This document shows positions 1 to 5,647 of a DNA stretch of 8,863 bases, one piece after another. The stretch is from Syntrophus sp. (in: bacteria) (GTDB taxonomy: Bacteria > Desulfobacterota > Syntrophia > Syntrophales > UBA5619): the NCBI GenBank assembly GCA_013824905.1, contig PNOO01000095.1, positions 1 through 8,863 of the forward strand, in the 5' to 3' direction. A program made the position numbers and the translations under genes. The notes under the pieces are model-generated. The model saw only the letters and a program-made list of their open reading frames with translations. It was not told the DNA's origin and made no database searches. The stretch's first letter is position 1. Each line of letters opens with the position of its first letter.

Positions 1-4
1 GCAT
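1..4 (-). CDS. Start of an unidentified gene leaving the left edge (partial)
   Basis: On the minus strand an ATG at 4-2 is preceded by a strong Shine-Dalgarno sequence, AAGGAGAG (18-11), with an ideal 6-base spacing. This is good evidence that a gene begins here and continues outside the window, although only the start codon is visible. It lies downstream of the Rrf2 regulator on the same strand, separated by a 179-base gap containing a terminator hairpin. Rrf2 genes are often followed by Fe-S assembly or cysteine-metabolism genes such as cysteine desulfurase, so that is a reasonable guess, but nothing in the visible bases identifies the product. I saw no convincing promoter between the hairpin and this start. 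Confidence 0.5.
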
Positions 5-58
5 GATGGACTCTCCTTCCTCTTCTCGACTGTAAGTTTGATTCGCTTTATATACAAC

Positions 59-93
59 AAAAAACCCGCTGCTTCCATACCGGTCAGCGGGTT
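59..93 (-). terminator. Intrinsic terminator or attenuator downstream of the Rrf2 gene
   Basis: Read on the minus strand, AACCCGCTG (93-85) and CAGCGGGTT (71-63) form a perfect 9-bp GC-rich stem around a 13-base loop. The stem runs into a T-rich tail (six T in a row, then GTTGT). This is a textbook rho-independent terminator for a minus-strand transcript. It lies 90 bases after the Rrf2 stop and about 40 bases before the Shine-Dalgarno of the next minus-strand gene. It could therefore be the simple end of the Rrf2 transcript or a read-through control point for the next gene. Confidence 0.85.
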
Positions 94-183
94 GTCACGT
101 TCATGGATCCTAAAACAGACCTTCACATGAGCAGACCTCCCCGTCCGGTGTAATAACACATGCACATCATTATGATCAGTAAA
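94..183 (-). other. Leader-like region with a tiny Met/Cys-rich reading frame
   Basis: This stretch lies between the Rrf2 stop and the terminator. On the minus strand, positions 170-123 hold a 15-codon frame, MMCMCYYTGRGGLLM followed by TGA. It has no clear Shine-Dalgarno sequence, so its translation is unproven. ACCGG (149-145) with GGGG (142-139) could pair with CCGGT (83-79) and ACCC (92-89), which would break the terminator stem as an antiterminator would. No riboswitch family was recognised. An 11-base palindrome, ATCATTATGAT, lies at 166-176 and may be chance. Confidence 0.25.
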
Positions 184-618
184 TCATTTTCCCGCTTCAT
201 TCTGCAACTTCTCCTGTTGTCTTAATACCATCGTGGCCAGCGTGGTGTTTTCCAGCATCTGCTGCATGCCCTTCGACGCCTCCCCCCAGATTTCACGCGA
301 GATACAAGAAGGTGACCGCTCGCAGAGGGATGGACTGTCAACACAGTCGACCAGACACAGGGACCCTTCCAGGACCTGGAGAATCTCCTTCAGGGAGATG
401 CGCTCCGGCTCCTTCCCCAAGACATAACCGCCGTGCGCCCCTCGCGTGGAGTTGATGAGACCCGTCGATTTTAAGGGGTTGATCAGCTGCCAGAGGTACT
501 TCGCGGAGATCCCTTGTCGCTCGGCGATATCCTTCAAATAGATCGGGCCGTTTCCATAGTGGAGGGCAAGATCGAACATCAAACGTACACCGTAGCGTCC
601 CCGCGTCGACAATTTCAT
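184..618 (-). CDS. Rrf2-family transcriptional regulator, probable Fe-S sensor
   Basis: This 144-residue protein has the usual Rrf2/IscR length. The N-terminal winged helix-turn-helix starts with MKLSTRGRYGVRLMFDLA. It continues through a recognition helix (about 38-50) and the wing signature STRGAHGGYVL (57-67), then LKEILQVLEG (76-85). The cysteines C88, C92, C99 and C105 lie where Rrf2 proteins bind a [2Fe-2S] or [4Fe-4S] cluster; IscR uses C92, C98 and C104. An iron-, redox- or NO-sensing repressor/activator is therefore likely, but its ligand and regulon are inferred. Residue 43, Glu in E. coli IscR and tied there to DNA-site choice, is Trp here (YLWQL). The ATG at 618 gives the family's normal N-terminus; the Shine-Dalgarno (CAGGG) is weak. 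It is divergent from the transporter operon and preceded by a consensus promoter with an operator-like palindrome. Confidence 0.93.
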   Translation of the reverse strand: MKLSTRGRYGVRLMFDLALHYGNGPIYLKDIAERQGISAKYLWQLINPLKSTGLINSTRGAHGGYVLGKEPERISLKEILQVLEGSLCLVDCVDSPSLCERSPSCISREIWGEASKGMQQMLENTTLATMVLRQQEKLQNEAGK

Positions 619-644
619 TGAAAAACCCTGTTTCCATCTTGCTT

Positions 645-667
645 ATCTCTACTGTTTTGGTAGAGAT
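645..667. promoter_or_regulatory. Perfect inverted repeat overlapping the Rrf2 promoter, candidate operator
   Basis: ATCTCTAC (645-652) and GTAGAGAT (660-667) are perfect reverse complements separated by seven A/T-rich bases. The site covers the downstream edge of the -10 box and the expected transcription start of the minus-strand promoter, where a repressor would block initiation. Dyad arms with an A/T-rich centre are typical of Rrf2-family operators, so autoregulation by the adjacent gene product is the simplest reading. The link is inferred from position and symmetry. Confidence 0.6.
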
Positions 668-693
668 TATAGTCATAAAAACCATCCTGTCAA
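666..693 (-). promoter_or_regulatory. Consensus sigma-70 promoter for the Rrf2 gene
   Basis: On the minus strand a perfect TTGACA (693-688) and a perfect TATAAT (671-666) are separated by 16 bp. Initiation would fall near 660-657, giving a leader of about 40 bases before the ATG at 618. Such a strong promoter makes most sense with a repressor, and a perfect palindrome overlaps its -10 and start region. Confidence 0.88.
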
Positions 694-718
694 GAAAATT
701 ATTTATTGCTTATCATTC

Positions 719-761
719 TTGACTTCCATAGCCGTTTCGACTACTGATTGCCTTCCATAGC
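719..761. repeat. 14-bp direct repeat upstream of the transporter operon
   Basis: TTGACTTCCATAGC (719-732) and TTGCCTTCCATAGC (748-761) match at 13 of 14 positions and are spaced 29 bp apart, close to three helical turns. They lie between the Rrf2 promoter and the start of the cation transporter gene at 837. The first copy begins with a -35-like TTGACT, but no good -10 follows at the right distance. They may be paired sites for a regulator or part of the operon promoter. No factor is recognised. Confidence 0.4.
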
Positions 762-836
762 AGGGGACATTTTTTTAGATGCCGGCAGGAACCAACGAAC
801 AGCGCTTGAAACGAGAGTCAGGAGATCGTCCAACCC

Positions 837-1820
837 ATGGATGCACAGACCCGTAAGGAAAATGTCGCCCTCCTTTCCGTCATTTCCAACACGACGCTGG
901 TCGTCATAAAGCTGATCGCGGGGGTTTCGATCGGATCGGTATCAGTGATGTCGGAGGCGATCCATTCCGGCGTCGATCTTGTGGCCGCCATTATTGCCCT
1001 CTTTTCCGTGAAAACCTCCAGTCTGCCGGCGGATGGGAAGCACCCTTTCGGCCATGGAAAGATCGAAAACATATCCGGGACCGTCGAGGCCCTGCTGATC
1101 TTTGTTGCCGCGGGATGGATCATCTGGGAGGCCGTCAATAAACTTCTCGAACCGCAACCGATGGAAACCGTCGGCCTGGGCATCGCTGTCATGCTTGTCT
1201 CCGCCGTTGCCAACCAGCTTGTCTCCCTAAGGTTGTTCAGGGTGGGGAAGGAGACGGATTCGGTCGCCCTCATCGCCGACGGCTGGCACCTCCGGACCGA
1301 TGTTTACACCTCGGCGGGCGTCATGGCCGGCCTCACCGTCATCTGGAGCGGAGAGCTTCTCTTCCCCGGTGTCCATTTCCACTGGCTGGACCCTGTCGCA
1401 GCTATCGGCGTCGCCTCCCTCATCGTCAAAGCGGCCTGGGACCTGACCCGGCAGTCGGCAGGCGGTCTGATGGACGAGACGCTTCCCCCCGAAGAGGAGG
1501 AGGAGATCCGTCGACTGATTTGCTCCCAGCTGCCGGTGGTCCACGGCTACCACCAGCTGCGCACCCGCAAGGCCGGCCACTTCCGGTTCATCGAGGTCCA
1601 CATACAGGTGGACGGTAAGATGTCCGTCGAAATCGCCCATGCCCTTAACCAGGACCTGGTTCGGCGGATCAAGGAACGCTTTCGTCAGGCGACGGTCACG
1701 GTGCATACCGAACCGTGCAACGGTCAATGCGCCGAGAAGTGTCTTGCGGGCTGCCTCCTGACGGAAACGGAACGGACCCGTATCCGGCAAACGGTTGCCA
1801 GACCAATCGAAATCGTGTAG
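837..1820 (+). CDS. Cation diffusion facilitator (CDF) family metal transporter
   Basis: This 327-residue inner-membrane protein should export a divalent metal (Zn, Fe, Co, Mn or Cd) in exchange for protons. About six hydrophobic segments lie near 14-34, 36-58, 82-99, 112-131, 157-172 and 185-202. The transport-site residues fit the family: H43 and D47 in SEAIHSGVD (TM2) and H151 and D155 in DGWHLRTD (TM5). The conserved HPFGHGKIE loop (69-77) is also present. Residues about 215-292 form the cytoplasmic dimerisation domain, ending in VTVHTEP. An unusual tail follows with C294, C298, C302 and C306 in regular C-x3-C spacing. The ATG at 837 follows AGGAG (820-824) at a rather long 12-base spacing. 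It is first in an operon with the formyltransferase-like gene, 45 bases away. Family assignment is firm; the metal cannot be read from sequence alone. Confidence 0.94.
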   Translation: MDAQTRKENVALLSVISNTTLVVIKLIAGVSIGSVSVMSEAIHSGVDLVAAIIALFSVKTSSLPADGKHPFGHGKIENISGTVEALLIFVAAGWIIWEAVNKLLEPQPMETVGLGIAVMLVSAVANQLVSLRLFRVGKETDSVALIADGWHLRTDVYTSAGVMAGLTVIWSGELLFPGVHFHWLDPVAAIGVASLIVKAAWDLTRQSAGGLMDETLPPEEEEEIRRLICSQLPVVHGYHQLRTRKAGHFRFIEVHIQVDGKMSVEIAHALNQDLVRRIKERFRQATVTVHTEPCNGQCAEKCLAGCLLTETERTRIRQTVARPIEIV

Positions 1821-1865
1821 ATAAAACCGATCATCTTCTTCATGTTCTCGGAGGATCAATACATC

Positions 1866-2786
1866 ATGCGCATCGCCATCATGGGACAGGCTGCCTTCGG
1901 CGCTAAAGTTTTGGAAACCTTGGCGGATCGCGGCGAAGAAGTAATCGCCTCCTGGCTCCCCCAGGGCAATGCGGGGGCGAAACCCGACCCGCTGAAGGTC
2001 GCCGCCGACAGCCGACGGATCCCCGTCTATCAGCCGAAAAACTACAAAGCGCCGGAAACTTTACAGGAATTCAAGACTTTGAATCCTGATCTGCTGATTA
2101 TGGCCTTCGTCACCGACATCATCCCCCCGCCCTTTATCGAAACGCCCTCGCGAGGGGCGATCTGCTACCACCCCTCTCTTCTCCCCCGCCACCGCGGCGG
2201 GAGCGCGATCAACTGGGCACTGATCATGGGAGATAAGGAAACGGGCCTTTCCATTTTCTGGACGGACGCCGGTATCGACACGGGACCCATCCTCCTCCAA
2301 AAGCGGGTCCCCATCGATACGGAGGATACGACCGGATCGCTCTACTTCAACCGGCTTTTTCCCCTCGGCGTCGAGGCGATTGCGGAATCCGTCGCTCTCA
2401 TCAAGGCGGGGCGGGCGCCGCGTCTGGGCCAGGACGAAAGCCTTGCCACGTATGAGCCTCTCTGCAACGACCAGGTCGCCCGGATCGACTGGGAAAGACC
2501 CGCGGAGGAGGTTCACAATCTCATCAGGGGCTGCGATCCCCAGCCCGGCGCGTACACGTTCTATCAGGGGGAAAAGGTCCGCCTCTTCGATGCCCGGCGT
2601 GTCGACGCCGTTTTGTCCGCTCGGCCGGGAGAAGTCATCAGAGCGGATGCGGCTGAATTCATTGTGGCCGCCGGCAGCGGGGCGATCCGCATCGGCAAGG
2701 TCCGAACGGAGGCGGGAAAACAGGAAGCCGTCGCCTTCGCCGCACAGACGGGGCTGAAGGTGGGCAGTTCTTTCACTAGAGACTGA
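1866..2786 (+). CDS. Formyltransferase-fold protein, 10-formyl-THF hydrolase (FDH N-domain)-like
   Basis: This 306-residue protein consists of an N-terminal formyltransferase Rossmann-type domain (1-about 200) and the C-terminal domain (about 207-306). The active-site segment YHPSLLPRHRGGSAINWALI (101-120) and GIDTGPILLQ (136-145) provide the catalytic H102 and D138, 36 residues apart as in the family. Methionyl-tRNA formyltransferase has Asn two residues before the His; here it is C100. From memory, the wording GQ-x2-FG, YHPSLLPRHRG, SAINW and LFP-x-G matches the N-terminal hydrolase domain of ALDH1L1 (10-formyltetrahydrofolate dehydrogenase) better than Fmt. Length matches that domain alone. 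It may release formate and THF, or transfer formyl to an unknown acceptor. The start at 1866 is chosen over an in-frame ATG at 1842 because GGAGG (1850-1854) precedes it. It is second in the operon, between the transporter and a GNAT gene. Confidence 0.85.
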   Translation: MRIAIMGQAAFGAKVLETLADRGEEVIASWLPQGNAGAKPDPLKVAADSRRIPVYQPKNYKAPETLQEFKTLNPDLLIMAFVTDIIPPPFIETPSRGAICYHPSLLPRHRGGSAINWALIMGDKETGLSIFWTDAGIDTGPILLQKRVPIDTEDTTGSLYFNRLFPLGVEAIAESVALIKAGRAPRLGQDESLATYEPLCNDQVARIDWERPAEEVHNLIRGCDPQPGAYTFYQGEKVRLFDARRVDAVLSARPGEVIRADAAEFIVAAGSGAIRIGKVRTEAGKQEAVAFAAQTGLKVGSSFTRD

Positions 2787-2809
2787 CGCAATAGAAATGG
2801 GAGGCCGTG

Positions 2810-3304
2810 ATGCACACTGTGATCGGCGGCTATTGCCCGGGGGCGATCGGCCGCGTCGCCGAAATGCATGCGGAATATTATCACCGCTACTGGGGGTTCG
2901 GCCTCTTCTTCGAGGCCAAGGTGGCGAAAGAACTCACGGAGTTCCTTTGCCGCTTTGAAAAGGGGCGCGATGGTTTCTGGACGCTCATGAGCGGTAACCG
3001 AGTGGAGGGGGCGATCGCCATCGACGGCCTGAAGGCGGCAACCAACGGGGCGCATCTCCGCTGGTTCATCGTCTCTCCGGAACTCAAAGGCAGCGGCTGG
3101 GGCCGGCGGCTTATGACAGAGGCGGTCACCTTCTGCGACCGGCTAGCGTATCAACGGATCGGGTTATGGACCTTCGCCGGCCTCGATACGGCCCGCCACC
3201 TCTACGAAGCATTCGGTTTCCGCCTCGTTTCCCAAGAGGAGGGCGAGCAGTGGGGAACCCGCGTCGTCGAGCAGCGATTCGAGCGCAACCAGGACAGCAA
3301 CTAA
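2810..3304 (+). CDS. GNAT-family N-acetyltransferase
   Basis: This 164-residue single-domain protein should transfer an acetyl group from acetyl-CoA to an amine. The acetyl-CoA-binding motif A is LRWFIVSPELKGSGWGRRLM (83-102), with the loop K93-G-S-G-W-G98. Motif B appears as ARHLYEAFGF (128-137), with Y132 a possible general acid. The N-terminal part, with HAEYYHRYWGFGLFFEAKVA at 20-39, resembles the GNAT half of MarR-GNAT fusion proteins, but no MarR domain is present. I chose the ATG at 2810 over GTG at 2807 because GGGAGG (2799-2804) is only two bases before the GTG. The gene follows the formyltransferase-like gene by 23 bases and is probably the last of the operon. The substrate is unknown. 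No clear terminator hairpin follows. Confidence 0.88.
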   Translation: MHTVIGGYCPGAIGRVAEMHAEYYHRYWGFGLFFEAKVAKELTEFLCRFEKGRDGFWTLMSGNRVEGAIAIDGLKAATNGAHLRWFIVSPELKGSGWGRRLMTEAVTFCDRLAYQRIGLWTFAGLDTARHLYEAFGFRLVSQEEGEQWGTRVVEQRFERNQDSN

Positions 3305-3386
3305 TCCCAAGGCCGGTCACCCCAATCCGGGATGCAGCCCTGGACCACATCAAGGGCGCAGTCTCCCCTGAAAATAGACAAGGATC

Positions 3387-3458
3387 GACCCAAACCCTGA
3401 TAAAATCTCCTTGACAGGCAAGGCTCCATTTCTTATCCTCATCGTAAACAAAAGCAAG
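3387..3458 (+). repeat. Promoter-region repeat, copy 1
   Basis: About 72 bases here align with 5538-5608. AATCTCCTTGACAG is identical in both, the 31-base stretch up to TTGACAG differs at about six positions, and similarity continues past the -10 box to a CAAG/TAAG end with small indels. The copy lies upstream of the SDR gene, and the other copy lies upstream of the flavoprotein gene. The similarity covers regulatory DNA only, because the genes behind the copies are unrelated. The rest of the gap (3305-3386) shows no gene, terminator or clear signal. Confidence 0.7.
3411..3439 (+). promoter_or_regulatory. Sigma-70 promoter for the SDR / radical-SAM-like unit
   Basis: A perfect TTGACA (3411-3416) is followed after 17 bp by TATCCT (3434-3439), which matches four of six consensus bases. 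Transcription would start near 3446, about 50 bases before the ATG at 3499. The element lies inside the repeated regulatory segment shared with the promoter at 5562. Confidence 0.75.
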
Positions 3459-3498
3459 GGGTCATCCGTCCGTTTCAGTTCTGTATTTTTGTAAAGAA

Positions 3499-4269
3499 AT
3501 GAAATTAAAAGATAAAGTCGCAATCATCACCGGGGGGGGAAGAGGGTTGGGCCGTTCCGTAGCCCTGGCCTTCGGCAGACAAGGAGCGAAGATCGTCCTT
3601 GCGGCCAGGGGCAAGGGAGAAATCGACCAACTGGCCGAACAACTGCGAGCCTTGAGAAAGGATGCCATCGCCGTCCCCACGGATATCTCCGACGAGGATC
3701 AGGTGAACCACCTGATCGAAAGGACCCTGGAGGCATACGGTACGGTGGATATCCTGGTCAACAACGCCGGGGCAAGAGGCCCCATCGGCCCTATTCATAA
3801 CACATCCTTGTCGGACTGGGAACGGGCCTTGAGGGTCAACCTGACTTCGGCATTCCTTTGCTCAAAAGCCGTTCTCCCGACCATGATGGGGAAAAAAGAA
3901 GGAAAAATCATCATTGTGGCCACCACGATGACGCTCAGACCGAATTTAACCCCATACATGGTTGCAAAGGCAGGGCTTATCCACTTTGCCAAACAGCTAT
4001 CCCGCGAACTCAAAGAGTACAACATCCAGGTCAATGTCATTCATCCCGGCGTCATGGATACACGCATGCAGGAGGAGATCAGAACGGCCGGCACACAAGC
4101 GATTGGGACCGATATGTTTGAGAGGCTCAAAGAGGAGGGCATTTTGCAGTCGCCGGACGAGCCGGCGAAACTGATCCTCTTTCTGGCATCCACGGCAGCC
4201 GACGGCATTAATGGAGAATATCTGTCTTTTGACGACAAAGCAGTGAAATCCCTCATTTTCCAAACGTGA
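3499..4269 (+). CDS. Short-chain dehydrogenase/reductase (SDR), NAD(P)-dependent oxidoreductase
   Basis: This 256-residue cytoplasmic enzyme has classical SDR length and fold. Cofactor motif TGGGRGLG lies at 11-18, NNAG at 88-91, the structural N114 in RVNLTS, and the catalytic YMVAK (Y153, K157). HPGVMDT (182-188) is the PG motif after the active site. The catalytic serine is missing: the loop IIIVATTMTLRPNLTPY is about two residues short, and Thr142 or Thr143 takes the serine place. Thr can sometimes replace Ser, so activity is possible. In Rossmann SDRs R15 with no acidic residue at the end of beta-2 (LAARGKG) hints at NADPH, which is weak evidence. The substrate, possibly a 3-oxoacyl or hydroxyacyl compound, is unknown. 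Only a weak Shine-Dalgarno precedes the ATG. The downstream radical-SAM-like gene is 95 bases away with no terminator between, so the two are probably cotranscribed. Confidence 0.92.
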   Translation: MKLKDKVAIITGGGRGLGRSVALAFGRQGAKIVLAARGKGEIDQLAEQLRALRKDAIAVPTDISDEDQVNHLIERTLEAYGTVDILVNNAGARGPIGPIHNTSLSDWERALRVNLTSAFLCSKAVLPTMMGKKEGKIIIVATTMTLRPNLTPYMVAKAGLIHFAKQLSRELKEYNIQVNVIHPGVMDTRMQEEIRTAGTQAIGTDMFERLKEEGILQSPDEPAKLILFLASTAADGINGEYLSFDDKAVKSLIFQT

Positions 4270-4340
4270 GTTAAGCGGTTTCAGATTTCCTCCCCCCGAC
4301 TTCCTTATCCTCATTTTGATCGGAGAGAGTGAGGCGAGCG

Positions 4341-4358
4341 ATGAACTTATTTTCTTAG
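4341..4358 (+). other. Possible five-codon upstream reading frame (MNLFS)
   Basis: An ATG at 4341 has GAGG (4331-4334) six bases upstream and reads M-N-L-F-S before TAG at 4356-4358. That stop overlaps the AGGAG (4357-4361) of the following gene, which starts at 4365. The geometry would allow a ribosome ending here to re-initiate on the next gene. A frame this short can arise by chance. Confidence 0.25.
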
Positions 4359-4364
4359 GAGACC

Positions 4365-5480
4365 ATGTTCACCAGGCTGGCAAACATTTTCACCAAAACA
4401 CATCGGGACTTTGAGGCATTCCAGATTGAGGCCTCCACATACAGCGCCCTGGAATGCCGGGTCTGCCCGCGCGACATTTTCGGGGAGCGGTGGATCTTTC
4501 AGAATATGTCTATGGAGACCTTCGAAAAGATCGGCCGGTATTTTCATCTTACCCAATGGGTCTCTTTTTACGGATGGGGGGATCCGCTGGAAAATGAGCA
4601 TATCTTTTCCATGCTTCGCCTGGCCAAGGAAAAAGGGTGTTTGACCGGCCTTTCCACCAACGGCACGCATTTAAGCGAGACCCTTTCCGGTCAATTGTTG
4701 TCCACAGGTCTGGATCTGATGGTGGTCTTCCTGGAGGCGGCCACCCACGAGATTCAGGCAACCCTGGTTGCAGGGTCCGATTTCAAGAGGATTCTGGAGC
4801 AGGTCGAAGGATTCGTCCGTTTAAGAAACTCCCTCGGTTCCGATACGCCTAAGGTCAAGCTCTCTTTCCCCATGACCCGAATGAATATGAAGGAGCTTCC
4901 CGAGCTCGTTCCCTTTGCGGCAAAAATGGGTGTGGATGAGGTGGTCTTCCATAACCTCGATTACCTGCCGGATGAACGATGCAACATCCTGCGCGCCTTC
5001 TATCACGAGTCCCCCACCGCCATCTTTGAGCAAAGCATCGCTGAGATCCACAGGCTGGGGAAAGAATCGAACCTCTCGGTTAACACCTTTCCGCTGAAGG
5101 TCGAAGAGAAGCTTGTTTGTGAGCACAATCCCCATATAAGGGCATTCTTCTCGGCGGATGGCGCCGTGGCGCCTTGCCCTTATCTTATGATTCCGAAAAA
5201 AGGCGACATTCGCAGGATTTTCATGAATCGAGAGGTCCATGTTCCGCAGACCTCTTTTGGAAACATCCGGGAAGAAGATTTCCTTTCGGTCTGGGACAAG
5301 GATTCCTACAGAAAATTTCGAGAAATCTTTCAAGAGCGAAAGAAGGCTGAAACGGATCCGGTTCAGCTTTTGGATGTGTTATCCAATATCAGCGCTTCAA
5401 TGCTCAAAGACATTACGCCGAAAAAGCCCCCTCCTCTGTCCGAACTTTGCCAAACCTGCTACAAGGCATACGGGGCTTGA
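4365..5480 (+). CDS. Radical-SAM-like protein with twitch/SPASM-type C-terminus; first cluster cysteine is Ser
   Basis: This 371-residue protein has a radical SAM layout. The N-terminal IEASTYSALECRVCPRD (21-37) aligns with the usual IExTxxCNLxCxxCPRx, but the first cysteine of CxxxCxxC is S27; C31 and C34 remain. The SAM-binding loop is YGWGDPLEN (69-77, in place of GxGEP) and STNGTHL lies at 97-103. The C-terminal part carries C252-x13-G-x4-C271, the GNIREEDFLSVW segment (299-310) and C362-x2-C365. This is enough for one auxiliary Fe-S cluster as in twitch domains, and short of a full SPASM set. It may have a serine-ligated cluster, depend on a partner, or have lost radical chemistry. The S27 codon is AGC, one base from TGC, so a sequence error is possible. 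The start is supported by AGGAG at 4357-4361, with short spacing. It is cotranscribed with the SDR gene. The substrate is unknown. Confidence 0.85.
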   Translation: MFTRLANIFTKTHRDFEAFQIEASTYSALECRVCPRDIFGERWIFQNMSMETFEKIGRYFHLTQWVSFYGWGDPLENEHIFSMLRLAKEKGCLTGLSTNGTHLSETLSGQLLSTGLDLMVVFLEAATHEIQATLVAGSDFKRILEQVEGFVRLRNSLGSDTPKVKLSFPMTRMNMKELPELVPFAAKMGVDEVVFHNLDYLPDERCNILRAFYHESPTAIFEQSIAEIHRLGKESNLSVNTFPLKVEEKLVCEHNPHIRAFFSADGAVAPCPYLMIPKKGDIRRIFMNREVHVPQTSFGNIREEDFLSVWDKDSYRKFREIFQERKKAETDPVQLLDVLSNISASMLKDITPKKPPPLSELCQTCYKAYGA

Positions 5481-5537
5481 GCGTATGATTTTCACACGGA
5501 TGGGCGCCCTATGGATGGCAATCCCCGGCGTGGGAAG

Positions 5538-5608
5538 GACCCCCACTATGACAGAATCTCCTTGACAGACAAGAGCTCTATTCGTATTCTCGCGGCAAAT
5601 AAAGTAAG
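5538..5608 (+). repeat. Promoter-region repeat, copy 2
   Basis: This is the second copy of the regulatory segment at 3387-3458, aligned on the identical AATCTCCTTGACAG and running past the -10 region to AAAGTAAG. It lies in the gap between the radical-SAM-like gene and the flavoprotein gene. The preceding bases 5481-5537 contain a GGGCGCCC palindrome (5502-5509) but no T-tract, so no terminator is called there. Confidence 0.7.
5562..5590 (+). promoter_or_regulatory. Sigma-70 promoter for the flavoprotein / small-protein unit
   Basis: A perfect TTGACA (5562-5567) and TATTCT (5585-5590) are separated by 17 bp, the optimal distance. Transcription would begin near 5597, about 50 bases before the preferred ATG at 5648. 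The same geometry and flanks occur at 3411-3439. Confidence 0.8.
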
Positions 5609-5647
5609 TCTATATCAATCATCATGGATTTGCTGAAGGGGTATTTG

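Noticed and set aside
116..138. CAGACCT direct repeat (116-122 and 132-138)
   Set aside because: Only seven bases, with no symmetry or promoter context.
1227..1859. 210-codon minus-strand open frame
   Set aside because: Antisense to the CDF gene, no ribosome-binding site and no family features; it is a GC-driven shadow.
1842..1865. Upstream in-frame ATG for the formyltransferase-like gene
   Set aside because: It precedes the GGAGG site and adds residues not present in the family; the start at 1866 begins directly with the MRIAIMGQ strand.
3305..3386. Terminator or small gene after the GNAT gene
   Set aside because: Only a five-base ATCCC/GGGAT pair without a T-tract, and the open frames here lack ribosome-binding sites.
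4305..4314. TTATCCTCAT, matching the -10 region of the promoter at 3411, as a third promoter copy
   Set aside because: At the correct distance upstream (4283-4288) there is no -35 box, and the similarity does not extend beyond a short stretch.
4821..5333. 170-codon minus-strand open frame
   Set aside because: Lies wholly antisense to the radical-SAM-like gene, whose plus-strand motifs are clear.
5502..5509. GGGCGCCC palindrome after the radical-SAM-like gene as a terminator
   Set aside because: No loop and no T-tract follow; probably chance in GC-rich DNA.
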